The position numbers and the translations under genes were made by a program. From positions 33,102,254 through 33,166,253 of the forward strand of contig OZ025260.1 of the NCBI GenBank assembly GCA_964019135.1: a DNA stretch of 64,000 bases. The letters are read 5' to 3'. Each line of letters starts with the position of its first letter. The first letter of the stretch is position 1. The stretch is from Arenicola marina. Its lineage: Eukaryota > Annelida > Polychaeta > Arenicolidae. The notes under the pieces were generated by a model. The model was not told where the DNA came from, did not search any database, and saw only the letters and a list, made by a program, of their open reading frames with translations. This document shows positions 36,701-51,600 of the stretch, piece after piece.

Positions 36701-39613
36701 CGTGCGTGCATAAAAGCGGTCTAAACTCCAATTCATTTTATATTCAAGACGTGATCCGGGTCTGTGTCTGACCTTCGCGCTGCTCATGGCCTCCGAGCCT
36801 TCCAGCTCCCCCTTCATGGGGCCGAAGCCGAACAGTTTGGCAAGTCTGCGTCCGTTGACAGTTCTCAGCAGCACATTACGCGCTCCAAGTCGCCTGTGAA
36901 TTATCTGAAATATAAAATTATGAACAAATTTACTATTTAGCGGCATTCTTGAACTTGCCGATAGGCCACACCAAGATTTGATGGACGAGACAGGTGACGC
37001 CATTATAGATATCAGGCGGCCCCTCGCCTTGCACTGCTTAAATACGTGTAGAGAGGGAGGGAGGGAGAAAGTGTGAGCGTCATACACTCACACAGATATG
37101 ACCTGAGGACGGCCCATCTTCAATTCACGAATGATCCGAATGTCAATCAAACACTGCTGGGTATAATGTACACTGATATAACAGATCATTTCCCAACATT
37201 TCTAATTTCGAAATACTGCCGAGAAGTGGTGAACAAACAGGTTTTAGCGAGAAGAAACTTTAGTAGAAAAAATATATCTGAGTTTGTAAACATTATTTCG
37301 ACGCAAAATTGGGAGGACACATTAGAAGAGACTGATACTCAAGATGCATTTACGAAAGTCCATGGCACTTTATGTCGACACTATGAGTCATGCTTTCCAT
37401 TAGTATCCCCGTCTTCCAAATATAAAAGTAGAAAACCCTGGCTGACTAATGGGTTAAAGAACCCTATTAAAATGAAAAATAAACTTTATCTTCGAAGTCG
37501 CTCACTTAAAAACGAATTATATGCAAAGGAATATAAAACGTATAAAAATAAACTATTACATACACTTAGGGAAGCAGAGAAACTTCACTACCAGAATCAA
37601 ATTAAAACCAATCAGGGAAATCTATTTAAAACCTGGAAAACGATTAAGGAAGTAATTAATCGTAATAAGTGCATTAAAAAACAAACTACTTTTATAAAAA
37701 ATGACTGCCTTATCTCGGATCGAAGAGACGTTACCAATGGGTTTAACCAATTCTTTGTAAATATTGGAAGCACCCTAAGTAAAACCATTCCTAACACGAA
37801 TGATACACCATTGGGCTCTCTCGATAAGGTAAATTCCCACACACTTTTTCTTGATCCAGTTACCGATGATAAAATTTATAGCATTATGGGATCACTAAAG
37901 AACGGTTCGTCTGGCTGGGATTCCATTGGTCCGAAAATTATCAAAAATATCATTCCTCATCTAACGAAACCGTTGCATCATGTTATCAATCTATCATTCT
38001 CCCAAGGCTACTTCCCCAACGAATTAAAAATTGCAAAAGTAATTCCAATATTCAAGGCAGGGGATACGAAGATGTTTACCAATTATAGACCCGTATCAGT
38101 TCTACCTACTATTTCAAAGATATTTGAAAAGGTAATGTATAATAGACTACTGAATTATATAAATAAACACCATTTGTTACATGACCACCAGTTCGGCTTC
38201 AGACCCAAACATTCAACGACTTTGGCTTTGATACTACTAGTTGATAAAATATCATCTGCCTTAGATAGGGGGGAATCGGCAATCGGGATTTTCTTAGATT
38301 TTTCTAAAGCATTTGATACTGTTAATCACAATATATTACTTTTAAAATTAGAAAGATATGGAGTCAGAGGCATTGCATTAGACTGGTTTAAAAGTTACCT
38401 TTTTGACAGGGAACAGTATGTTGAATACGACGGGGCTAACTCCGAGAAATTAAACATAAACTGCGGAATTCCGCGAGGGTCTGTTCTTGGACCACTTTTA
38501 TTCCTCGTTTACATAAATGACTTAGCATCTCTGAGTAGCAAACTGTTTAGCATACTATTTGCAGACGATTCAAATTTTTTTATTACGGGGAATGATATTG
38601 AAAAAATGATCCAAACGGTAAACTTAGAGTTGGACAAAATTAAGCATTGGCTCCAGGTTAATAAATTAACGCTTAACCTTAGCAAAAGCAAATTTATGAT
38701 CTTTAAATCCCCACGTAAAAAAATATCCATTTTATCCAAAGTACAAATTTCGGGTCATGCTATTGAGCAGGTCTCATGCATAAAATTTTTAGGGGTTCAA
38801 CTCGATAGTAGCCTGCTCTGGAAAGAACACCTACAATACATTAAAGGCAAGATTTCAAGGGGTTTAGGGGTAATTACACGGGCTAGGAAGGTGCTTACCA
38901 AAGATATATTGCGTAGCCTTTATTTTTCATTTGTGTATCCATATCTTTCGTACGCTCAAGAAGTTTGGGGGGCGGCCTACCGGTCCTATTTACATCCATT
39001 GTTTATTTTGCAGAAAAGGGCTGTTCGTATAATTACAGGTGTAAACAAGTATTCTGACATGGAAAATCTGTTTAAAGAAATTAATATTTTACCTTTGACG
39101 AAATTGTATGAATATAGTGTTGTTTTATTAATGTTTAAGCAATACCAGGGCATATTACCTGAACCTATCCAATCTTTATTTGTTACGAGGTCTAGCATCC
39201 ACAGTCATAATACTAGAGGAGCCAAGCTACTACATATTCCAAAGGCTAGAACTGATCATTTTCGCAAATCTATAAGATATTCGGATATTACTTTATTTAA
39301 TAAATGGTATAGTAAAATAGAATTTAACTCCTCCCTTCACTCATTCAAGAGAATAATTATGTCGTCCTTAGTACTAAACTAGTCGAAACTTTATATTTAT
39401 ATCCAATATGCGATACCTGTTTTCACACTAATTCCTTGAGGTAAACAGCCTACTACTGTGGCCCTTTCACGTTATTTTTTTATTATTTTTTTTTTCTATC
39501 TGTATAGATCTAGTTGTACTTTATGTTAGCATATAAGCTTCGGCTTCTGCTATTGTCAATGTACTATATGTTTGTTTACCTGCGATGTATACCCTTGATC
39601 TTCGGACAATAAA

Positions 39614-39645
<32 letters not shown>

Positions 39646-42600
39646 GACCCCACGAAAAGGGTTATTGCAGTAAATGGTCGGCGTGAGTAACACTATGCTT
39701 CGGCGAGAGCTATGCTGAAACAATGGCAGAACGACCCGATGTTTGACCGTTGGACACGTGGTACATGACAAGATGATTGCTCCACATGGTCTGTCAGTAA
39801 ATTACGCGTGACGTACCATTGACGTGCGCGTGACGTACGCGTGACATAGGCGTGACGTACGTGTGACGTACGTGCAAAAACCTACCTCTTGCTGGTGGAG
39901 ATGCTCGAGGCCACGAGACACATCGGTGCAGAAGTTGATCATCTCATCCTCGTCGTCGGCAGTCGGGTTGCTGTGCTTCTTCAACCAGTCCTTTAGGCTT
40001 TCATCGCAGTACTCCAGCAGCAAGGTCTTACCTGCCAGTGACAACATAGACGTGCAGACAGCGCCCAGAGCATCAATTCATTAATCGCTCGTTAGGTAAG
40101 GCCAAGAAAACACATTTTTACTTCAAAGTGGAAACCATTTTCATCTTTTCCAGCAAAGTTGAGTCAAAGTCCTTCAATGAATGGCAAGAACGACCGACCG
40201 ATAGATCAGATTATATAATATTTTAATTACAGTTTCCGGTAAGGAAGCACGACCTGACGAGGTAAGGTATGCCCTGCACAACATGACCAAAAGACCCGAG
40301 CGAGCATGCCGCACTCACGTGCCATGACCGCCCCCATGAAGTTGACGAGGTTGGGGTGTGGTTCGATTCCGTGAGCCATGAAGTTCATCTTGGCCACCAT
40401 CAATAGTGCGTCGTCCGCAGTGTGGCGCTCTGTAAAAATACCACAAATTAATACGGTGCACAAATAACTAATGAATATATATGTATATATTTAAAGAATA
40501 AAACATGTTTTCACTAAATGCAATATGTATCTTTAAAATTTTGACATATTGTTTATATAATTATATATTATATTTATTATACATAATTACATTTATTATA
40601 CAAATTTATATTTAAATAAAAAATTCTTTCGTTTTTATTACCATATATTTGTGTTAAACCTGCACACTATTGCTTGTTACCATATTACACATTGCAATAA
40701 TACATATTACAATATTACATATTGTATATAACATATTACATGATACAGAATTCTATAAACCGATCCCCAAGGTCCGTACGTTTCAGGGTCTTGGCTGCCA
40801 CCGTCGTACGCTCCCCTTTCTCCTCCAGGATTCCGATGTGGACGTCGGCGAACTTGCCGTGTACCAGGACTTTTCCCAGCGTGAAGCGATCGCTGGAGTG
40901 CTTCCAGCTGGCCCCGGGATCCGTCTCCATGGCGCTGTAGAAGTAGATGTCATCCTCATCGCCGGTCAGGGCCGGGCGGGAGACGAAGTTCACCGAGGGG
41001 TGCTGAGGGAACACAGAACAAAACTCTTCAGCTATGGAAAGCCTAAGCGGTAGTTGGTTACGGGACTATTTAATTTACCGTGGACAATTAATGAAGTAGT
41101 TGATATGTCAATGAGTCTATCGTCAATTAAAGTGCCAACGAATTAATGGTCAATTAAACTGTCGAAGAATTACTAGTCAATTAAATTGTTCATGAACTAC
41201 TAGTCAATTAAAATGTCAATGAATTACTAGTCAGTTACATTGCCAATGAATTAGTAGTCAATTATTTTTTGAATTGATTAATAGCCAATTAAAATGTCCG
41301 TTAAATTAAAACTAATTAATGTGTCTATTAACAGATATTTAATTATTGCCTTAATTGAGTACTTAATTTTTAGCCAGCTAGAAATGAGTAATTAAACATG
41401 TTGCGGCATTATGAGAGGTTGTTTTACACGACCATCATAAGTTAGGTAACGCGGTTACTAATTTCGCCTCGCTCATTCATCGACCAACTATCATTGGGAA
41501 ATTCCAGGCATTTACGTTAAACAAATTTAACATAAGAACAAGACATTGACATCTTTGTTTTCTCTGATAATAAATGCATCATGCTTGTGACCACATTACA
41601 ATTCATGCAACGGGCGAAGCACGTGGAACGCATTGTTCATATACCACCGACGCGCGAACGAAAGTTGCGCCACCTAGCGAGTGCCAGCGCCACCTAGCGA
41701 GTGTGATTGCTGACCATGGTGTATCTGTTTGTCGCCTCCAGCTTGGCGCCTCTCTCCCAATCCAGATCGTCCGAGGCGGTCGGGTGGTGGGTGAAGCGAT
41801 TCACGATGTCGCTCCGGATGGTCCGGGCTCTCGTTCGGATGTTCTCCGGGATCGGATCCTTGTGGGCTCGAATCCGGAGCAGGATGAACACCACCACCAG
41901 GATAATCAGGATCAGCAGCAACAAACCTGCGTGGCGGCAGATCGGGATCTCATTAACACCCCATTAACATCTCATTAACATCTCATTATCGCTTTGGTTC
42001 GTAATATGTAATACTCGTTCTGCATTGCACGACGAAGTACAAAACAAATATTATCAACACTATATTCCAAGCATCCTTAAATGTATTATTGATAGGAATG
42101 CAGAACGGATGATACTTTGAGATGGTATAGTCTACACGCTTAGAGTTAATATAGCATCAACTTGTGAATCATGATATCAGATGGTTTTTGTTTTGAGAAG
42201 GTTGGTTTAACCAAGGTGGGAGGTTCAATCACTTCGCGAAGTGATCCGGCCTGTACATGTAGTTCGGTGGAAGGTTAGAGAAGAAATGAATTGAATTGGT
42301 GTTTTAGGGCTAAACTGGGCCAAGGAACCTCCCGAGACAATGAATGATGAATGGATGAAACCTGCCCCAGATTAGGTGTCCGGGTCTAGATGTTAACCCA
42401 GGACCTATTGATGTGTCGTCTTTTGCGTTAACAACTACTCCAAGGAAGCTCCCCCCGGAAGGTTAGATTACTTACCGATGACTATGCCAACAATGCTTCC
42501 CGTTGGCAAATCAGGGCCAACCTCTGGAAACGCCAAATACAATACAAAAATCAGACATAATAAAGAAATTAGATTGTCACATGTGAGGGCGGGGTGTTAT

Positions 42601-45600
42601 AACCTATAGCTATAGATTCATTGTCACAACGAGCACACGTTTTTTTACGACTAAAACGATTTACAAAACGTGGCTTATCAAATAGTGAACGGTGGAAATG
42701 AAACCAAATGTTTCTTACAGTGACTTGCATTCTGGTGTCGTGGTAGTTTATACGCGACCCTATTCGCCAGATGGCGACACCGTAATAACCAGTTCAACAT
42801 TATCTGCCGCCTTCTAGCGAATCATCTCGTCGTTAATTGATGACTTGTGCTTCTATCTTGTGGGCCATTTCGTAAAATATTGCAACAGTACAATGACAGG
42901 ATACAATCTACCCGGGGGGAAGGAGGGGGGGGGGGGCATTACATATAGTTACTAGGTGTATACATATGAGCTGCCCAAATGATTCAAGTTTTACCACAAT
43001 TACAGCTCTTGACTATATATTCGAATTGATATCGAAAGTGTTCAATTCATTAACCTTCATTTACATTGCCGTTACGTGGTGCAGACAGAGTCGGGGGCAT
43101 GCGTTATTCTTACCCGGCCGGTCCACCGTAGCGAAGGAAAGGCTGTACTCCTCCCCACGCTGCATGAACACCCCATTCCTCTGGTTGTTATATTCGATAT
43201 ACGCCGTCAGCCGGTACTCGTGTGTCGGTAGGAGACCCTCTATAATGACTTCAGTAGTGTTACTGCCTACCGTCTCGTGGCGCTCATTGTAGGACGTCGA
43301 GACGCCTTCCACTTGGAATACCACCGCCATGATCTCATAGCAACTCTCGTTGTAACGCCACGACAATCTCACACCGAAGCCCCAGTTCTCCATCAGACGT
43401 ACGTCCTCCGGGGCTGGGACTGTGGGGGGTGGGGACAGAGACAGAGGTATATAGAAGGATAGATACACACCGAGAGATGCAGACCGAGAGATACATACCG
43501 AAAGATACACGCCAAGAGATACACACCGAGACACACAGAGATAGATACACACCGAGATACACACCCAGATGCACACCGAGAGATACGCATTGAGAGATAC
43601 AAATCGAGAGATACACACCGAGAGATACACACCAAGAGATACACTCCGAGAGATAGCCACGGATAGATACACACCCAGATACACACCGACAGATACACAC
43701 CGAGAGATGCACATCGAGATATACACACCGACAGATACACACCGAGAGATACACACCGAGAGATACACACCGAGGGATACACACCAAGAGATACACTCCG
43801 AGAGATAGCCACGGATAGATACACACCCAGATACACACCGACAGATACACACCGAGAGATGCACATCGAGATATACACACCGACAGATACACACCGAGAG
43901 ATACACACCGAGTACACAAAGAGAGATACACACCGACAGATACACACCGAGAGATGCACATCGAGATATACACACCGACAGATACACACCGACAGATACA
44001 CACCGAGAGATGCACATCGAGATATACACACCGACAGATACACACCGAGAGATACACACCGAGCACACAAAGAGAGATACACACCAAGTACACAAAGAGA
44101 AAAACACACCGATAGACTCACACCAAGAGATACAATTCAATTCAATTCAATTCAATTCTTTATTGGTCTACGACATGTAAATACACGCGTGTTGCCATGT
44201 AACAAAAAACACATATAGAGAGAAAGTTTTGCCAAACGTATTCACACTTGTAGTTTCATGGCAACGTCGATAAATTTCCCGACCGCAAATAGGGCCGCGG
44301 GGTGATCGCTTGACAGCAGGTCATTTAAGCCTTTTTGTCCTCCCCACTAAAAGATAACCCCGACCCCATAATTTCGGCTTTAAGCATTTTTCTGTGACTA
44401 GAGAACTTTTCGCAATATAAAATGAAATGAATCTCATCTTCCACACTCCCCGAGGTGCACTGCTTACATACGCGTTCTATGATACACACCGAGGGATGCA
44501 CACCGCGAGATACACACCGAGAGATACACACCGAGATACACACCGAGAGATACACATCGAGAGATACAGACCAAGAGATACAGACAGAGATACACACCGA
44601 GAGATACAGACCGAGAGATACACACCGAGAGATACACACCGAGATACACACCGAGAGATACACACCGAGAGATACAGACCAAGAGATACAGACCGAGATG
44701 CACACCGAGAGATACACACCGAGAGATACAGACCAAGAGATATACACCGAGAGATACACACCGAGAGATATCACCCAAATACACACCGAGAGGTACACAC
44801 CGAGAGATACACACCGAGAGATACACACCGAGAGATACACACCGAGAGATACACACCGAGAGATATAACCCAAATACACACCGAGAGGTACACACCGAAA
44901 GATACACACCGAGAGATAGAGACCAAGAGATACACACCGAGGGATACACACCGAGAGATACACACCGAGAGATATACACCGAGATACACACCGAGAGATA
45001 CACACCGAGAGATAAACACCGAGAGATACACACCGAGAGATATACACCGAGAGATACAGACCAAGAGATACAGACCAAGAGATACACATCGCGGGATACA
45101 CACCGCGAGATACACACCGAGAAATACACACCGAGAGATACACACCGAGAGATACACACCGAGAGATATACACCGAGATACACACCGAGAGATACACACC
45201 GAGAGATACACACCGAGAGATACACACCGAGAGATACACACCGAGAGATACACACCAAGAGATACACACCGAGAGATACACACCGAGAGATACACACCGA
45301 GAGATACACACCGAGAGATATACACCGAGAGATATACACCGAGATACACACCGAGAGATACACACCGAGAGATACACACCGAGAGATACCCACCGAGAGA
45401 TATACACCGAGAGATACAGACCAAGAGATACAGACCAAGAGATACACATCGCGGGATACACACCGCGAGATACACACCGAGAAATACACACCGAGAGATA
45501 CACACCGAGAGATACACACCGAGAGATATACACCGAGATACACACCGAGAGAGACACACCGAGAGATACACACCGAGAGATACACACCGAGAGATACACA

Positions 45601-48600
45601 CCGAGAGATACACACCGAGAGATACACACCAAGAGATACACACCGAGAGATACACACCGAGAGATACACACCGAGAGATACACACCGAGAGATATACACC
45701 GAGAGATATACACCGAGATACACACCGAGAGATACACACCGAGAGATACACACCGAGAGATACCCACCGAGAGATATACACCGAGATACACACCGAGAGA
45801 TACACACCGAAAGATACACACCGAGAGATAGAGACCAAGAGATACACACCGAGGGATACACACCGAGAGATACACACCGAGAGATATACACCGAGATACA
45901 CACCGAGAGATACACACCGAGAGATAAACACCGAGAGATACACACCGAGAGATATACACCGAGAGATACAGACCAAGAGATACAGACCAAGAGATACACA
46001 TCGCGGGATACACACCGCGAGATACACACCGAGAAATACACACCGAGAGATACACACCGAGAGATACACACCGAGAGATATACACCGAGATACACACCGA
46101 GAGATACACACCGAGAGATACACACCGAGAGATACACACCGAGAGATACACACCGAGAGATACACACCAAGAGATACACACCAAGAGATACACACCGAGA
46201 GATACACACCGAGAGATACACACCGAGAGATACACACCGAGAGATATACACCGAGAGATATACACCGAGATACACACCGAGAGATACACACCGAGAGATA
46301 CACACCGAGAGATACCCACCGAGAGATATACACCGAGAGATACAGACCAAGAGATACAGACCAAGAGATACACATCGCGGGATACACACCGCGAGATACA
46401 CACCGAGAAATACACACCGAGAGATACACACCGAGAGATACACACCGAGAGATATACACCGAGATACACACCGAGAGAGACACACCGAGAGATACACACC
46501 GAGAGATACACACCGAGAGATACAGACCAAGAGATACAGACCAAGAGATACACACCGAGAGATACACACCGAGAGATACACACCGAGAGATATACACCGA
46601 GAGATACAGACCAAGAGATACAGACCAAGAGATACACACCGCGGGATACACACCGCGAGATACACACCGAGAAATACACACCGAGAGATACACACCGAGA
46701 GATACACACCGATAGATACACATCAAAAGATACAAACGAGTTACAAGTATTTTATAACATAGAAAATGGGGCTGACTATTGTCGTATAATATGTTATATG
46801 ATGCGCTCTTCCAAGCAACTAATCATTATGAAAAAATCCGACTTGACAATGAAGCATTGCAGTTTGAACATGTGTTATACTTACATTCATTCATTCCGCG
46901 CAGATCCGTCAGAACCCCAAGCTGAAACACATTGAGGGGTCTGACTTCAGCAGCAATATTAGGTGCTTTAGTCATAACATGACAAAGCGTTGGTATACAT
47001 GCAGCATCATCAATACCATATGCAACAATATCAAACTGGGCCGAGCGTGAAATATATAGATTTATCACTAAAGCCGATAATGTATTAATAATTCCAGAAA
47101 ATATCAACAATGCCAATCGCTATATGCATGTCTGCATAGAAACCTGCTATTTACAGCTGATTTCGCAATTTGCACACGTATTGGATTGATGCAGGATGGG
47201 TATCTGAATCAGTTTCGCGTCAGTTTATTTTTGATAGCCTCATTGACATGGAGATCAAACAAAACGGGACCCAACCCGGAATAGAACGGATAGAGCGACC
47301 TGGCATTAATATTTACCTCTGTCTGTTAATAAAAAATCTCATTCCAGGTGATTAACGCAGTCATTTTGTGTGCCGTCCACGTCAGTGCGAACTATTGTTT
47401 CATCATTAAACTCATCACTACGATAGTCTAACCGTGAACCATAACATGCAGCAGGGTCAACTCCACCACAGATTGAACGGAGATATCAATCATACGGATT
47501 TGCTTCTGGCCGTGGATGGAGATTTTTGTCACGTTGTTCTATGGAAGGTTTCTATTTACCGGGTACTCGAATCCTGTCTGAAGTCGGGCCCGGTTGAAAA
47601 CTTGACCTTCAATCTTAAGCTTCCTCCCTATGTGAAACCGAAGCCAACAGTTGTTGACGAACACCTCTTGTGGACTCTCGTAACACTCATCAAAACTTGT
47701 GCAGAAACAGTCAGGCGACGTTAAGCACTCGGCGGGTGTCTGAAACAGTAACAGAGTAACGGTTTCCATAACGATAGACTTAGTAACTATGGCGACACTA
47801 TCGTTGACCATAATGCATTGATAAGCAGCTACAACAGCCGTTGTGACGGACGAAGCGGCTCTACCAAACGGTACTCTGACTCACAGTTTGTACCAAACGG
47901 CCCTGTGACTCACCTTCTGTACCAGGCGGCCCTGTAACTTACCTTCTGTACTAAACGGCCCTGTGACTCACCTTCTGTACCAGACGGCCCTGTAACTCAC
48001 CTTCGGTACCAGGCAGCCCTCTGACTCACCTTCTGTACCAGACGGCCCTCTGACTCACCTTCTGTACCAGACGGCCCTCTGACTCACCTTCTGTACCAGA
48101 CAGCCCTAGGACTCACCTTCTGTACCAGGCGGCCCTGTGACTCACCTTCTGTACCAGGCGGCCCTGTGACTCACCTTCTGTACCAGGCGGCCCTCTGACT
48201 CACCTTCTGTACAAGACGACCCTGTAACTCACCTTCGGTACCAAACGGCTCTCTGACTCACCCTCTGTACCAGGCGGCCCTGTGACTCACCTTCTGTACC
48301 AGGTGTCCCTGTGACTCACCTTCTGTACCAGACGGCCCTGTAACTCACCTTCGGTACCAGGCAGCCCTCTGACTCACCTTCTGTACCAGGCAGCCCTCTG
48401 ACTCACCTTCTGTACCAGACGGCCCTAGGACTCACCTTCTGTACCAGACGGCCCTCTGACTCACCTTCTGTACCAGACGGCCCTCTGACTCACCTTCTGT
48501 ACCAGACGGCCCTGTAACTCACCTTCTGTACCAGGCGGCCCTGTGACTCACCTTCTGTACAAGACGGCCCTCTGACTCACCTTCTGTACCAGACGGCCCT

Positions 48601-51600
48601 CTGACTCACCTTCTGTACCAGACAGCCCTAGGACTCACCTTCTGTACCAGGCGGCCCTCTGACTCACCTTCTGTACCAGGCGGCCCTGTGACTCACCTTC
48701 TGTACCAGGCGGCCCTCTGACTCACCTTCTGTACAAGACGACCCTGTAACTCACCTTCGGTACCAAACGGCTCTCTGACTCACCCTCTGTACCAGGCGGC
48801 CCTGTGACTCACCTTCTGTACCAGGTGTCCCTGTGACTCACCTTCTGTACCAGACGGCCCTGTAACTCACCTTCGGTACCAGGCAGCCCTCTGACTCACC
48901 TTCTGTACCAGGCAGCCCTCTGACTCACCTTCTGTACCAGACGGCCCTAGGACTCACCTTCTGTACCAGACGGCCCTCTGACTCACCTTCTGTACCAGAC
49001 GGCCCTCTGACTCACCTTCTGTACCAGACGGCCCTGTAACTCACCTTCTGTACCAGGCGGCCCTGTGACTCACCTTCTGTACAAGACGGCCCTCTGACTC
49101 ACCTTCTGTACCAGACGGCCCTAGGACTCACCTTCTGTACCAGACGGCCCTGTAACTCACCTTCTGTACCAGACGGCCCTCTGACTCACCTTCTGTACCA
49201 GACGGCCCTAGGACTCACCTTCTGTACCGGACGGCCCTGTAACTCACCTTCTGTACCAGGCGGCCCTGTGACTCACCTTCTGTACAAGACGACCCTGTAA
49301 CTCACCTTCGGTACCAAACGGCTCTCTGACTCACCCTCTGTACCAGGCGGCCCTGTGACTCACCTTCTGTACGAGGCGGCACTTTGACTCACCCTCAGTA
49401 CCAGGCGGCACTCTGACTCACCCTCTGTACCAGGCGGCCCTGTGACTCACCTTCTGTACAAGACGACCCTGTAACTCACCTTCGGTACCAAACGGCTCTC
49501 TGACTCACCCTCTGTACCAGGCGGCCCTGTGACTCACCTTCTGTACCAGGCGGCACTTTGACTCACCCTTTGTACCAGGCGGCACTCTGACTCACCCTCT
49601 GTACCAGGCGGCCCTCTGACTCACCTTCTGGGCCAGACGGCCCTGTGACTCACCTTCTGTACCAAACGGCCCTGTGACTCACTTTCTGTACCAAACTGCA
49701 CTCTGACTCACATTCTGTACCAGACAGCAATCTGACCCAACTTCTGTGCCAGACGGCCCTATGATTTACCTTCTGTACCAGGCGGCCCTGTGACTCACCT
49801 TCTGCACCAGGCAGCCCTCTGACTCACCTTCTGTACTAGGCGGCCCTGTGACTCACCTTCTGTACCAGGCGGCCCTGTGACTCACCTGCTGCACCAGGCG
49901 TCCCTGTGACTCACCTTCTGTACCAGGCGGTCCAGTGACTCACCTTCTGTACCAGGCGGTCCAGTGACTCACCTTCTGTACCAGACGGCCATCTGACTCA
50001 CCTTCTGTACCAGGCGGCCCTGTGACTCACCTTCTGCACCAGGCGTCCCTGTGACTCACCTTCTGTACCAGGCGGCCCTCTGACTCACCTTCTGTACCAG
50101 ACGGCCCTGTGACTCACCTTCTGTACCAGGCGGCCCTGTGACTCACCTTCTGCACCAGGCGTCCCTGTGACTCACCTTTTGTACCAGGCGGCCCTGTGAC
50201 TCACCTTCTGTACCAGTCGGCCCTGTGACTCACCTTCTGTACCAGGCGGCCTTGTGACTCACCTTCTGTACCAGGCGGCCCTGTGACTCACCTTCTGTAC
50301 CAAACGGCCCTGTGACTCACCTTCTGTACCAAACTGCACTCTGACTCACATTCTGTACCAGACAGCAATCTGACCCAACTTCTGTGCCAGACGGCCCTGT
50401 GATTTACCTTCTGTACCAGGCGGCCCTGTGACTCACCTTCTGCACCAGGCAGCCCTCTGACTCACCTTCTGTACTAGGCGGCCCTGTGACTCACCTTCTG
50501 TACCAGGCGGTCCAGTGACTCACCTTCTGTACCAGGCGGTCCAGTGACTCACCTTCTGTACCAGACGGCCCTGTGACTCACCTTCTGTGCCAGGCGGCCC
50601 TCTGACTCACCTTCTGCACCAGGCGTCCCTGTGACTCACCTTCTGTACCAGGCGGTCCAGTGAGTCACCTTCTGTACCAGGCGGTCCAGTGACTCACCTT
50701 CTGTACCAGGCGGCCCTGTGACTCACCTTCTGTACCAGGCGGCCCTGTGACTCACCTTTTGTACCAGGCGTCCCTGTGACTCACCTTCTGTACCAGGCGG
50801 CCCTCTGACTCACCTTCTGTACCAGACGGCCCTGTGACTCACCTTCTGTACCAGGCGGCCCTCTGACTCACCTTCTGCACCAGGCGTCCCTGTGACTCAC
50901 CTTTTGTACCAGGCGGCCCTGTGACTCACCTTCTGTGCCAGGCGGCCCTCTGACTCACCTTCTGTACCAGGCGGCCCTGTGACTCACCTTCTGTACCAGG
51001 CGGCCCTGTGACTCGCCTTTTGTACCAGATGGCCCTGTGACTCACCTTCTGTACCAGGCGGCCCTGTGACTCACCTTCTGTACCAGGCGGCCCTCTGACT
51101 CACATTTTGTACCAGGCGGCCCTGTGACTCACCTTTTGTACCAGGCGGCCCTGTGACTCAACTTCTGTACCAGACGGCCCTCTGACTCACCTTCTGTACC
51201 AGGCGGCCCTGTGACTCACCTTCTGTACCAGGCGGCCCTGTGACTCACCTTCTGTACCAGACGCTCCTCTGACTCACCTTCTGTACCAGGCGGCCCTGTG
51301 ACTCACCTTCTGTACCAGGCGGCCCTCTGACTCACCTTTTGTACCAGGCGGCCCTGTGACTCACCTTTTGCACCAGGCGGCCCTGTGACTCACCTTCTGT
51401 ACCAGACGGCCCTGGTGGACGCTGGAGATGACTGTTTCCGGGTTCTGGTCGCTGGTGACGTCCACTATGTTGTATTCTATGGTGTGAATGCCGCCCACAT
51501 TGTCAGCCGTGTAGACATTCAGCCTGAAAGTGTGGTATATAGTAAACGGCTGGGTAAGCGAATGTATAATAAAATCTTTAAAATAAATGAAATATAATTT

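Noticed and set aside
36905-39885. A second, catalytically competent version of exon 20 (mutually exclusive exon) in intron 19
   Set aside because: No HRDL or DFG-like reading on the minus strand was noticed outside exon 20; the intron is mostly the LINE.
44325-46735. Open frames of 650-800 codons on both strands
   Set aside because: They come from the 14/12-bp satellite. The only protein signal is the LINE C-terminal fragment at the edge.
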